Source of the DNA: Akkermansia muciniphila
GTDB lineage: Bacteria; Verrucomicrobiota; Verrucomicrobiia; Limisphaerales; BJHT01
Direction: 5' to 3'
NCBI GenBank assembly: GCA_945861535.1
Contig: CAMAUZ010000072.1
Coordinates: forward strand, 1-40,791
DNA length: 40,791 nucleotides
Both the position numbers and the translations under genes were made by a program. Positions 7,883 to 16,433 of this stretch are shown here, one piece after another. Position 1 is the first letter of the stretch, and each line of letters opens with the position of its first letter. The notes under the pieces are model-generated. The model made no database searches, had not been told where the DNA came from, and saw only the letters and a list, made by a program, of their open reading frames with translations.

Positions 7883-8248
7883 TCAGATGCCTGACGCCTC
7901 GAAGCTTTGGTCGTAATTCATCAGGCGAAGAACTTCGCACATCCTTTTCAAATCCTTGGCCTGGAGTTTTCGCACATCCAGGTGGTAGCGGGCTGTGGTC
8001 GTCCTCAGTCGAACAGTCTGATGGGTCTCGGAGTACTCGACCGCCTTCAAGATTGCAGGATCTGCCACGCGATTCCGCTCGAAAGTCACGCGCACGCCAC
8101 GCTCCCATTCTTCCAGAAAAACCTCATACTTGGGCGTGCGGAGGAGAAGCAAACTCTTGATGCCAGCGAAGCTGTCCGGTGCCGAAATTGCAAAGGCCAC
8201 AATCAAGTCCTTGCCCGATTCGGTCGTGATGAAATCGACGGATTCCAT
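7883..8248 (-). CDS. Conserved-looking 121-aa protein of unknown function
   Basis: I do not recognise this family. ATG at 8248 (MESVDFITTESGKDLIVAFA) is preferred over upstream codons that translate a proline-rich tract copied from the antisense of the preceding gene. The protein has no signal peptide or membrane segment, alternating beta-rich and charged segments (KYEVFLEEWERGVRVTFER; TARYHLDVRKLQ), and the balanced composition of a real soluble protein, unlike the surrounding GC-biased frames. It starts 31 bp after the stop of the 1039-aa cytochrome/WD40 gene and is the last gene of the five-gene operon. Because it seems cytoplasmic while its operon partners are exported, a regulatory or chaperone-like role is conceivable but untested. 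Confidence 0.7.
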   Translation of the reverse strand: MESVDFITTESGKDLIVAFAISAPDSFAGIKSLLLLRTPKYEVFLEEWERGVRVTFERNRVADPAILKAVEYSETHQTVRLRTTTARYHLDVRKLQAKDLKRMCEVLRLMNYDQSFEASGI

Positions 8249-8279
8249 GCGAGGCGAAGGTTGCAGACCGGGTCGCTGC

Positions 8280-11200
8280 TCAAAGCTTGGCGGCTTTGGT
8301 GGCGGTGGCGGCGGGAGCGGCTGGGGCAGCGGGCGCAGCGGCGGCCGGGGGAGCAACGGGTTTGCCGGCGGATTTTAGTTTTTCGTATTCGCCGGTGAGT
8401 TTGTCCAACTGGGCTTTTTCGGTGGTGACGGGGGCGGTGAGTTGGTCGGCGGCGGCTTTGGTGGCGGCGGCTTGTTGGGCGGCGTCTTTGATCATGGCCT
8501 CGAGCTTCGTGATCTTGGCGGGGAGGCTGGCGAGTTCTTCCTTGGAGGCGGTGAGTTGTTGCTCGGCTTGCTTGACGGAGGCGGTGGCGGCTTCGGCTTC
8601 GTCGAGGAAGCGGTCCTGCACGAGCTTGTCGGCCAGGTATTTTTCGCGGGCGTGATAGACCTGCGTGAAGAACTGGCCGGCTTTGAGGCGGTCGATGGAG
8701 GTTTTGGTGAACGCGATTTCGGTCCGGGCCTTGGCGACAGCGGCCTTGGCGTCGGTTTCGGCTTTGGCGGCGGCCTCGGCCTGGGTGGCGAGGGTTTTGG
8801 CGGTGGCGGTGTCGCGCGTGGCGTTGGCGACGACGGCTTTGGCGGCGGTGTCGGCGTCGGTTTTGGCCTTGGTGGTGGCGAGGGTCGCGGCCGTCGCGGC
8901 GGCGGTGAGTTTGGCGACGGTGGCTTCGAGGGTGGTGAAGGCAGTCGCGGTGCGGGCGGCGGTGGCCTTGGCGGCGGCGAGTTCGGCACTGGCTTTGTCC
9001 GCAGCGGCCTTGGCGTCGGCTTCGGTCTTGGCGGCGGCGGCGAGTTGCGGGGCGAGGGCTTTGGTCGCGGCGGCGCTCGTGGCGGCGGCCTTGGTGGCGG
9101 CGTCAGCGTCGGCCTTGGTTTTGGCGGTCGCTTGCGCGGCGGCGGTGAGGGCGGCGGCGAGCTGGGTCGCGGCGGTTTCGACCGCGACGAGCCGGGTTTT
9201 GGCGGCGGCGGGGGCGGTTTTGGCAGCGGCGAGGTCGGCCTGAATTTTGTCGGCGGCAGTTTTGGCGGCGGCGGCGGCGTTGGCGCTGGCGGCGGCTTGT
9301 TCGAGCAGGGCTTTGGCCTTGGCGTCGTCGGGCGGGACGGACTTGCTCGCGGCGTCGGCCTCCGCCTTGAGCTTGGCTCCGGTTTGCGCGGCTTGGGTCA
9401 GGGTGGTGGCGAGCTGGGCGGCGGTGGCTTCGAGGGAGGCGAGGGCGGTCTGAGTGGTGGCGGCTGCGGCTTTCGCGGCGGCGAGGTCGGCCTGGGCTTT
9501 GTCGGCGGCGGCTTTCGCGGCGGCCTCGGCTTTGGTGCTGGCGGCTATGGCGTCGGTCAGTGACTTCACCTTGGCGTCGTCGGTGGCGGCGGTTTTGGCG
9601 GCGGCTTCGGAATCGGCTTTGAGCTTGGCGCCGGCCTGTGTGGCGGCGGTGAGCGCGGCGGTGAGTTTGGTGGCGGAAGCTTCGAGCGTGGTGACGGTGG
9701 CTTTGGCGGTGTCGGCGGCGGTCTTGGCGGCGGCGAGTTCGGCCTGGGCCTTGGTCACCGCGGCTTTGGCATCGGCTTCGGTTTTGGCCGCGGCTTCAGC
9801 CTGGGCGGCGAGGGTCTTGGCGGTGGCGGCGTCCTTGGCGGCGTTGGTGGCGAGGGCGTCGGTGTCGGCTTTGATTTTGGCGGAGTTTTGGCGGGCCTGG
9901 TCGGCGGCGGTTTGGAGCTTGGCGAGTTCGGCCTCGAGTTCGGCGAGGCGTTTTTGCGTGAGCGGGATTTGCTCGGCGATGGGGAGCGGATTCAGCGTGA
10001 GACCCGGGAGCGGGGTGCCGTCCTCGACTTTCCACGCGTGGACTCGGCCGGACCAGTCGGAGGCGATGACGCGGGAGCCGTCGTGGCTGAGGGTGACGCG
10101 GACGGGGAGATCGTCGGCGAGGGTGAAGGATTTGACCTTGGTGCCGGCGGCGTCCCAGACGGCGACGGTTTTGTCGCGGCCGCAGGTGGCCATGCGGCCA
10201 TCGGGGAGGGCTTTGGCGAAGAGCGTGCCGCCGGGGTGGGCGACGAGGTTTTTGACGGGGGCGCTTTCGGAGACATCCCAGGTTTTCACGGTGCCGTCTT
10301 CGCTGGAAGTGATGAGCACTTCGGGGCTGCGCCAACTGATCGAGGTGATGGGGCCTTTGTGGCCGACGAGGACTTGGAGTTCTTCGCCGGTGTCGGCTTC
10401 CCAGACGACGAGGCCGCCGCTGCGGTCGCCGGTGGCGAGGTAGGTGCTCGAGGGATTGAACTCGGCGGTGGTGACCCAGTCGGTGTGTTTCTTGCGTTTG
10501 TAGAGCTGCTCGCCGGTGGCGGTGGAATAGAATTTCACGAGCCGATCAGGGCCGCCGAGGGCGATCCATTTTTGATCGGAGGAGATGTCGGCGGCGAGGG
10601 CGACGTCGAGTTCCTCGCCGGCGGTGAGGATGCGTTCGCCGGTGGTGATGTCCCAGACGGCGGCGAGGCCTTTGTTCGCGCCGCGGCCGCCGCCGACGAT
10701 GAGGAGCTTGCCGCTGCGGCTGAATTTGGCGTCGTGGGGGAAGCCCTCGGGAAAGGGCAGGACGCCGGTGAGTTCAAAGGTCTCGGTGTTGTAGAGGAGA
10801 ATCTGGCGCTGGCCGCCGAGGGCGATGAGGGGCGCCCACGGGCTGGCGGCCATGGCGGTGGAAACGCTGGTGCGCTCGGTGCGGACGACGGGTTCGCGGA
10901 GGAGATCGCCGGGCATGGGCGGCGGGCCGGCGGGTTTGCCGAAGGAGGCGGAGCCGAGGGTGAGATTGGTCTTGGGTTTCTTGGAGACGAGGGCCTTGCT
11001 GCCGGAGTTTTCGAGGAGGCCGCCGGCGATCCAGGCCTTGATGAGATCGAGTTCCTTCACGGCCAGCTTGTTGTTCGGCGGCATGGTCGGGTCTTCCGTG
11101 TGCATGACGCTCTTGAAGAGCTTGCTGCCGTCGGGATCGCCGCCGAGGAGGACCACGCCGGAGCTGCCGCCTTTCATCGCGCCGCTGAAGGTCGAGAGAT

Positions 11201-11399
11201 CGAGGTCGCCCTTGGCCTTGTCCGGGTTGTGGCACTTGAGGCACTGGTTGCGGAGGATCGGGACGATGTGCTCGTCGTAGGTGACCTTCGCAGCCGCGGC
11301 GGCGGGCGCGGGCGCGGGGGTTTGCGCGGAGGCGAGGGCGAGGGTCGCGGCGAAAGCGGCGACGGCGGGGACGACGTGGAGGACGCGGGATGTTTTCAT
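8280..11399 (-). CDS. Exported cytochrome c-WD40-alanine-rich coiled-coil fusion
   Basis: A 1039-aa protein with three parts. Residues 1-26 are a signal peptide. Residues about 40-130 form a PSCyt1-type cytochrome domain with the heme motif CLKCH (53-57) and a likely Met ligand in PTMPPNN. Residues about 180-480 form a WD40 propeller (for example SWRSPEVLITSSEDGTVKTW and LATGDRSGGLVVWEAD). From about 490 to 960 it is almost entirely Ala/Lys/Asp/Thr, built of roughly five degenerate units of 70-75 residues (AAKTEADAKAAVTKAQAELA and similar) that should form a very long coiled coil, followed by a less repetitive coiled segment and a Pro/Ala tail. Cytochrome-WD40 fusions are common in this phylum; the 500-residue Ala-rich rod is unusual and may span the periplasm. 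It is fourth in the operon, 52 bp after the Big2-DUF1549-DUF1553 gene. Confidence 0.85.
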   Translation of the reverse strand: MKTSRVLHVVPAVAAFAATLALASAQTPAPAPAAAAAKVTYDEHIVPILRNQCLKCHNPDKAKGDLDLSTFSGAMKGGSSGVVLLGGDPDGSKLFKSVMHTEDPTMPPNNKLAVKELDLIKAWIAGGLLENSGSKALVSKKPKTNLTLGSASFGKPAGPPPMPGDLLREPVVRTERTSVSTAMAASPWAPLIALGGQRQILLYNTETFELTGVLPFPEGFPHDAKFSRSGKLLIVGGGRGANKGLAAVWDITTGERILTAGEELDVALAADISSDQKWIALGGPDRLVKFYSTATGEQLYKRKKHTDWVTTAEFNPSSTYLATGDRSGGLVVWEADTGEELQVLVGHKGPITSISWRSPEVLITSSEDGTVKTWDVSESAPVKNLVAHPGGTLFAKALPDGRMATCGRDKTVAVWDAAGTKVKSFTLADDLPVRVTLSHDGSRVIASDWSGRVHAWKVEDGTPLPGLTLNPLPIAEQIPLTQKRLAELEAELAKLQTAADQARQNSAKIKADTDALATNAAKDAATAKTLAAQAEAAAKTEADAKAAVTKAQAELAAAKTAADTAKATVTTLEASATKLTAALTAATQAGAKLKADSEAAAKTAATDDAKVKSLTDAIAASTKAEAAAKAAADKAQADLAAAKAAAATTQTALASLEATAAQLATTLTQAAQTGAKLKAEADAASKSVPPDDAKAKALLEQAAASANAAAAAKTAADKIQADLAAAKTAPAAAKTRLVAVETAATQLAAALTAAAQATAKTKADADAATKAAATSAAATKALAPQLAAAAKTEADAKAAADKASAELAAAKATAARTATAFTTLEATVAKLTAAATAATLATTKAKTDADTAAKAVVANATRDTATAKTLATQAEAAAKAETDAKAAVAKARTEIAFTKTSIDRLKAGQFFTQVYHAREKYLADKLVQDRFLDEAEAATASVKQAEQQLTASKEELASLPAKITKLEAMIKDAAQQAAATKAAADQLTAPVTTEKAQLDKLTGEYEKLKSAGKPVAPPAAAAPAAPAAPAATATKAAKL

Positions 11400-11451
11400 G
11401 GCGGCAGAGCGGCCCGGAGCGGCGTCCAGGTAGGGCCGCCGCTGCGGACGG

Positions 11452-13890
11452 TCAGTGGTTGAAGATGAATTCTTTGGAGTTCAAGACGGACCAGAAGAGA
11501 TCGTTGAGGACGGTTTCCTTGTCGGCACCGGGGGCGGTGGTGAAGGCGAGGAGTTTCTCCTGCTCGACCTTGGTCGGACCGCGGGAGAAGCAGCGCCAGT
11601 AGATGTCGTCGATGATTTGCGCGGGGATTTTGCCTTCCTTGAGCAGCGCCTTGGTGAGGCCGCCGGAAGTGATCTTGGTGTTGACGGTGTCGCCATTGAG
11701 GAGGTGCAGGGCCTGCGAGAGGTTCGGCTCCATTTTCACTTCGCACGAGCAGACGGTGTCGCGGCTGGCGCGGCCGAACGTGCTCAGGAAATAAGTGGTG
11801 GTGCGGCCGTCCACGATCTCGACGGCGCGCGCGCCGAGCGGCAGGCCGCGGAATTTATCTTTGGTGGTGGTGACCTGGTTGATGGCGTCGAGGAGGACCT
11901 CGGCGCGAAGACGGCGGATGCCGGCGTGGGCGAAGTTGCGGGTGTCGTCGGCGTTGGTGGGATTGGTCTTGGACGCGAGTTGGTAGGTGCGCGAGGTGCA
12001 GATGTCGCGGACGAGCTTCTTGAAGTTGTATTTGGAATCGGTGAAGCGGCGGCCAAGTTCCTCGATGAGTTCGGGATTGGAGGGCGGGTTGGAAATGCGG
12101 ACGTCATCGACTTCATCCACGATGCCCATGCCGAAGAAGTGCGCCCAGACGATGTTGGCGAGGTTGCGGGCGAAGAAGGGGTTCTCGGGGGACGCGAGCC
12201 ACTTGGCGAGGCTCTCGCGGCGGTCCGCACCGGATTCCAGCGTGGGCTTGGCACCGCCGAGATATTTCGGGGGCATGTCCTTGTTGCCGACGGGATGCGT
12301 GACGCCGCCGCTGGCGCGATTGAAGACGACGGTCTCGCGCTGGTCCTCGCCGGTCTTGCGGCCGATCTGCGCGAAGAAGGCGGCGAAACTGTAGTAGTCG
12401 TTCATGGTCCAGCGGTCGAAGGGATGGTTGTGGCATTGGGCGCACTGGATGCGCATGCCCATGAAAACCTGCGCGACGTTCTCGGTCATTTTCAGCATGT
12501 CGGTCTCGACCTTGTAGAAGTTCGCGGCGGGATTGGCGAAGGTGCCGCCGGTGGCGGTGAGGAGGTCCTGGACGAGCCGGTCGATGGGGACGTTCTGCGC
12601 GAACTGGTCCTCGAGCCAACTGTAGTATTGGAGGGCGGACTTGTATTGGAAGGTGTTGTTGTCGGTGCGGACCTGGAGCAGCTCGGCCCATTTCATCACC
12701 CAGATTTTGGTGAACTCGGGGCGCTCGAGGAGTTCGTCGATTTTCTTGTCGCGCTTCTTCGGATCGGTGCTGGCGAGGAAGGCGTGGGTCTCTTCGGCGG
12801 TGGGAAGGGCGCCGGCGATGTCGAGGGAGACGCGGCGGAGAAAGGTGCCGTCGTCGCAGACTTCGGAGGGCTTGATGCGGATTTTCTTGAGCTTCGCGTG
12901 GACGAGGGTGTCCACGTAGTTGTTCTCGGCGACGTTCGGGAATTCGTAGGTCGGGTCCTTCGGGATCGAGAGCACCTGCGAGCCGACGGTGTAGGCATCG
13001 AAGCGCGCCATGATGAAGGCTTCGCCGCGTTTGTCGGCGGTAACAAGGCCGGACTTGGTGACCTTGGCCGCGCCTTCGTTGTTGGTGATGAACGTGCAGA
13101 GGCGGGTGATGTCGCGGTCGGTGCCGTCGGTGTAGCGGGCGCGCACGGTGAACTGCTGCGACGCGCCGGCCCCTTCGAGCACGGCCTGGGTCGGATAAAT
13201 CTGCACGTCCACGACGGAGGCGACATCGCCGGCATCCTTGGGCGCGCCGGCCTTCAGCCACTGAATCACGGTCTGGTAAAGGTCGCCGTCGGGTTCGATG
13301 CACTTGCCGCCGGTGTGCTGCACGCGGGCGGTCGCCTTGTCGAGGAGGAGGCTGTCATCGGGGAGCGCGAGATTAATGCGGCGGCCGGGCTGTTCGCGCG
13401 TGATGCGGTGATAATCGCCGTCGGGATCGAAGCCGAAAACGGAGAGGCGGAAGCCGTCCTTGCCGCGCGCGGAACCGTGGCAGCTCCCGGTGTTGCAGCC
13501 GCCTTTGCCGAAGACGGGCATGACATCGAGCTGGAAGCTGATCGGCGGAGTGAAGGAGGATTTTTCAACGACGACGGGCACGGTGAGCGTGCGGCCTTCG
13601 AACTTGAGTTGCAGCTCGGTCTTGCCGTCGGCGAGCGGATAAACGGTGGCCTTGTCGAGCTTCGCGAGCTTCGGGTCGCCGAGCACCATCGTGGTCTGGG
13701 CGGTCACGTCGCGCGTGGTGCTGTCGGAGTAAACGGCCTGCACGACGACGGCCTGGTAGTCGATCTTGGAGGAGAGGTTGACGTCCTGGGGGAAGACCTT
13801 GACGGCGACCAACTCGGGGGCCTTGGCAAGCGCGACGAACGGCACGAGCAACGCCAGACCGGCGAGGAGACGGGGGGAGAACTTCTTCAT
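11452..13890 (-). CDS. Secreted Big2-DUF1549-DUF1553 (planctomycete-type cytochrome-associated) protein
   Basis: An 812-aa exported protein with signal peptide MKKFSPRLLAGLALLVPFVA. Two bacterial Ig-like (Big2) domains lie at about 25-110 and 226-312. Between them is a heme-like segment GCNTGSCHGSARGKDGF, in which the cysteines are four residues apart (C132, C137, H138), a CX4CH rather than CXXCH motif. DUF1549 (about 320-535) contains a canonical CAQCHNHPFDRW site (C483, C486, H487), and DUF1553 fills 565-800. Proteins of this architecture are characteristic of Planctomycetota and Verrucomicrobiota and nearly always neighbour DUF1501 genes, as here. The biochemical role is unknown; exported redox enzyme acting on a polymer is a common guess. 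It lies 72 bp after the PPC-domain gene and 52 bp before the cytochrome-WD40 gene. Confidence 0.9.
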   Translation of the reverse strand: MKKFSPRLLAGLALLVPFVALAKAPELVAVKVFPQDVNLSSKIDYQAVVVQAVYSDSTTRDVTAQTTMVLGDPKLAKLDKATVYPLADGKTELQLKFEGRTLTVPVVVEKSSFTPPISFQLDVMPVFGKGGCNTGSCHGSARGKDGFRLSVFGFDPDGDYHRITREQPGRRINLALPDDSLLLDKATARVQHTGGKCIEPDGDLYQTVIQWLKAGAPKDAGDVASVVDVQIYPTQAVLEGAGASQQFTVRARYTDGTDRDITRLCTFITNNEGAAKVTKSGLVTADKRGEAFIMARFDAYTVGSQVLSIPKDPTYEFPNVAENNYVDTLVHAKLKKIRIKPSEVCDDGTFLRRVSLDIAGALPTAEETHAFLASTDPKKRDKKIDELLERPEFTKIWVMKWAELLQVRTDNNTFQYKSALQYYSWLEDQFAQNVPIDRLVQDLLTATGGTFANPAANFYKVETDMLKMTENVAQVFMGMRIQCAQCHNHPFDRWTMNDYYSFAAFFAQIGRKTGEDQRETVVFNRASGGVTHPVGNKDMPPKYLGGAKPTLESGADRRESLAKWLASPENPFFARNLANIVWAHFFGMGIVDEVDDVRISNPPSNPELIEELGRRFTDSKYNFKKLVRDICTSRTYQLASKTNPTNADDTRNFAHAGIRRLRAEVLLDAINQVTTTKDKFRGLPLGARAVEIVDGRTTTYFLSTFGRASRDTVCSCEVKMEPNLSQALHLLNGDTVNTKITSGGLTKALLKEGKIPAQIIDDIYWRCFSRGPTKVEQEKLLAFTTAPGADKETVLNDLFWSVLNSKEFIFNH

Positions 13891-13962
13891 AGGCTTGAGG
13901 CGTTCGGAGTGAGCGAGAGCGGGATGAGTGAAAGGAGATGTGGGCGACAGGGGCGCGCGCGA

Positions 13963-16338
13963 TTACTTCGGCGAGGCTTCCGATTTTTTGAGCAGTTTCT
14001 TTGTCCCGCTGGTCGCGGCGGGTTTGGCGTCGGCGACGAGCGTGCGCGGAACGTCGATGCGGATCGCGCCGGCCGGGGCCAGCGTTTGCGCGACAGTCTG
14101 GCCGTTCAACGTGAGCGACATGCTGCAGAAGACGGAGCGGTGCATGCCCTTGGTGGCGTTGGTGGCGGTGGTGACGTCGAAGATGACGTTTTTGTCATCC
14201 TTGGTGAAAAACTTCGGCTCGGCGGTGACGCCGGAGGGCAGGCCGACGAGCTTGATCTCGGCCTTGCCGTCGAAGGGCGTCTTCTGTTCCAGCTCGCAGC
14301 GGAGTTTGAAGGAGGTGCCGACGAGGGCGTTGGTCTGCACGATTTTGCCGCTGACGAAGGCCGGCGCGACCTCGACGTCGGCGAGTTGCGTCGAGGCGTA
14401 GGCGGTGCCGCCGTTGATCGTCGCGGAGCCGAGCATGACGATTTTCCAGTTGCGGACCTGCGCGCTGGCGCTGGCGTTGAGCGTGTAGATGGCGGAGTTC
14501 TCGCCCTTCGCGATGGTGATGTCGGGCGTGGTGCCGACGCCGGGGGGATTGTAGAGCATCTGCACGCGGATGGGGTCGTCGAAACCGGCCTTGCGCTCGG
14601 CGACGATTTTCACGTCGAGCGTGCCGCTCTGGACGAGCGGGGCTTTCACGGGTTCGATACGGATTTTGAAGGGCAGTTCGTCCACCACCACGGCGGCGAT
14701 TTTGTCGGTCCAGACTTGGTAATAGATGCCGTCGTTGCCCTGTTGCACGAGGTCGTAGTTCTGCCAGATGCCGCCGGTGAGCGGAGCCTTGGCGTCCTTC
14801 GGAGTCTGCACCGTGATGTTGGCGAGCTTGCCCACCACGGGGGCGTCGGCTGCGGCCTCGAAGACCACGGGCCAGGTGGTTTGATCTTTGGGCATCAGGT
14901 CGGTGGTCAGGGTCACGCCCGAGGGGAAGTTTTCCATGCCGAACTCGACGTCGCCCGAGAAGTCCTTGCGGCGGACATTCATCAGCGAGGCGAAGCGGTT
15001 GCCGCGCGCGACGACGATGGATTTGCGGTTCTGCGTATCGTAGCGGGCGGTGTCGGCGATGTAGGTGGTGACTTCGGGTTCGACCAAGGTGAGTTCCACG
15101 CGGTAGGTGCAATCCGGGCCGCCATTGCCGAGGTGATCGGTGACTTTGAGCGTGTATTCGGCGTCGCTGGGGACGTTGAAACGGAGATAGCTGTCGGCCC
15201 CGCCCGAGTCGTCGTTACTGGTGATGGTTTTGCCGGTGGCGTCCGCAAGGATCAGGACGGTGTCGAGTTGGGAGCGGATGCGGCGGGCGTACACGTTGAT
15301 GTCAAGGGTCTGCCCTTTCTTGGCCTTGAAGCGAAACCAGTCGGCGTCGCCCTTTTTCGAGATGATCCCGTTAAACGCCAGCGGCGGCGCGATCGCGGCC
15401 AGCGTGGCATTCGTGGCAAGGTTGTTCGGCTCGTTCTCGATCACGTTCTGCAACTCGGTCACGCGGACAACATTGGCGGCCGGCGCAGTGAGGCCATTGC
15501 GCTCGGCAAAGACGCCGAACTTGTGCTTGGAAACTTGGGGCAACAAAAAGGTCTGCGTGAGCTCTCCCGCCGCATCGCCGATAAACTTCACCTCCAGCGA
15601 TTCCTCGGCTTTGCCACCAGCCGGGAACACCGCGGATGGACGCGGGAAACTGCCCACGTGCAGCCGGTAGGGATTGCCGGCGCCGCCGTACGAAGTCTCG
15701 CGCACCTCGATAATATACTCGCCGTCTTTCGGCGCCAGGAACGTCGCGTAAGTGTCCTGAACAAAGAGCGCCGTGTCGTCGGCCTTGACAAGCACCTTGC
15801 CGCCGACGTCGCGAATCGCCACGAACGGATCGAACATGGTCCGTCCGAGCCGCATCCCTTCGACTTCGACCGCGATGGGCTGCCCCTTTTTGGCTTCGAT
15901 CCGGTAATAGTCCACGTCCTCGTTCTGCGCGGTGCCGAGCACGGTGACGTTCATCGGAACCTTCTGCGCGGTCTCGATGGTCGAGTTCGGCTCCTTCTCG
16001 TCGAGCTGCGGAAACGGCCCGACATAGAACGTCCGCAAATCCGAAACCCCCGTCGCCGTGCGCACGCGGACCTTGTGCTCGCCCAGCGGGCTGTCGGCGG
16101 CAATCTTGACGCGTGCGACGACCACGGTGTCCTTGATTTCCTTCAGTTCAAGCACCTCGACGCCCGTTTCGTAAAACAGGATTTCCTTGGCGTCGGCCAA
16201 ACGCTGGCCGTTGAACTTCAACTCGGCCTCGGTGCCGCGTTGCAGGCCGGTGGGCGTGGTGGTTTGCAAGGTCGGCGCCACCGCACCCGCGGTCGCCACC
16301 GTCAATGCCAAAGCCAGAAGGGAAGGGATACTTTTCAT
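13963..16338 (-). CDS. Secreted protein with two PPC (pre-peptidase C-terminal) domains
   Basis: A 791-aa exported protein. ATG at 16338 gives a clean signal peptide (MKSIPSLLALALTVATAGAV); a GTG two codons upstream is the alternative. After an IPT/TIG-like N-terminal segment (LQTTTPTGLQRGTEAELKF) come two PPC-type beta-sandwiches beginning EPNSTIETAQKV and NEPNNLATNATL, each with the usual DVDYYRI or DADWFRFKAKKGQ strand and a terminal YRLHV/YRVEL strand. The C-terminal third is beta-rich without an assignable domain. Such PPC proteins have no catalytic domain and probably bind partners or polymer. Second gene of the operon, between DUF1501 and the Big2-DUF1549-DUF1553 gene. Confidence 0.85.
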   Translation of the reverse strand: MKSIPSLLALALTVATAGAVAPTLQTTTPTGLQRGTEAELKFNGQRLADAKEILFYETGVEVLELKEIKDTVVVARVKIAADSPLGEHKVRVRTATGVSDLRTFYVGPFPQLDEKEPNSTIETAQKVPMNVTVLGTAQNEDVDYYRIEAKKGQPIAVEVEGMRLGRTMFDPFVAIRDVGGKVLVKADDTALFVQDTYATFLAPKDGEYIIEVRETSYGGAGNPYRLHVGSFPRPSAVFPAGGKAEESLEVKFIGDAAGELTQTFLLPQVSKHKFGVFAERNGLTAPAANVVRVTELQNVIENEPNNLATNATLAAIAPPLAFNGIISKKGDADWFRFKAKKGQTLDINVYARRIRSQLDTVLILADATGKTITSNDDSGGADSYLRFNVPSDAEYTLKVTDHLGNGGPDCTYRVELTLVEPEVTTYIADTARYDTQNRKSIVVARGNRFASLMNVRRKDFSGDVEFGMENFPSGVTLTTDLMPKDQTTWPVVFEAAADAPVVGKLANITVQTPKDAKAPLTGGIWQNYDLVQQGNDGIYYQVWTDKIAAVVVDELPFKIRIEPVKAPLVQSGTLDVKIVAERKAGFDDPIRVQMLYNPPGVGTTPDITIAKGENSAIYTLNASASAQVRNWKIVMLGSATINGGTAYASTQLADVEVAPAFVSGKIVQTNALVGTSFKLRCELEQKTPFDGKAEIKLVGLPSGVTAEPKFFTKDDKNVIFDVTTATNATKGMHRSVFCSMSLTLNGQTVAQTLAPAGAIRIDVPRTLVADAKPAATSGTKKLLKKSEASPK

Positions 16339-16433
16339 ACGCACAGAAAAACTCGGGGCAATACCCGACTCGGATATTGCCCCGTAAACTTCAACCCGCT
16401 ATTTGCACCGATCCGTCATCGCCATCTTGAAAC

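Noticed and set aside
8442-9563. Gly-rich frame on the plus strand opposite the coiled-coil rod
   Set aside because: It is the complement of Ala/Lys repeats and reads as pure GGG/GGF low complexity.
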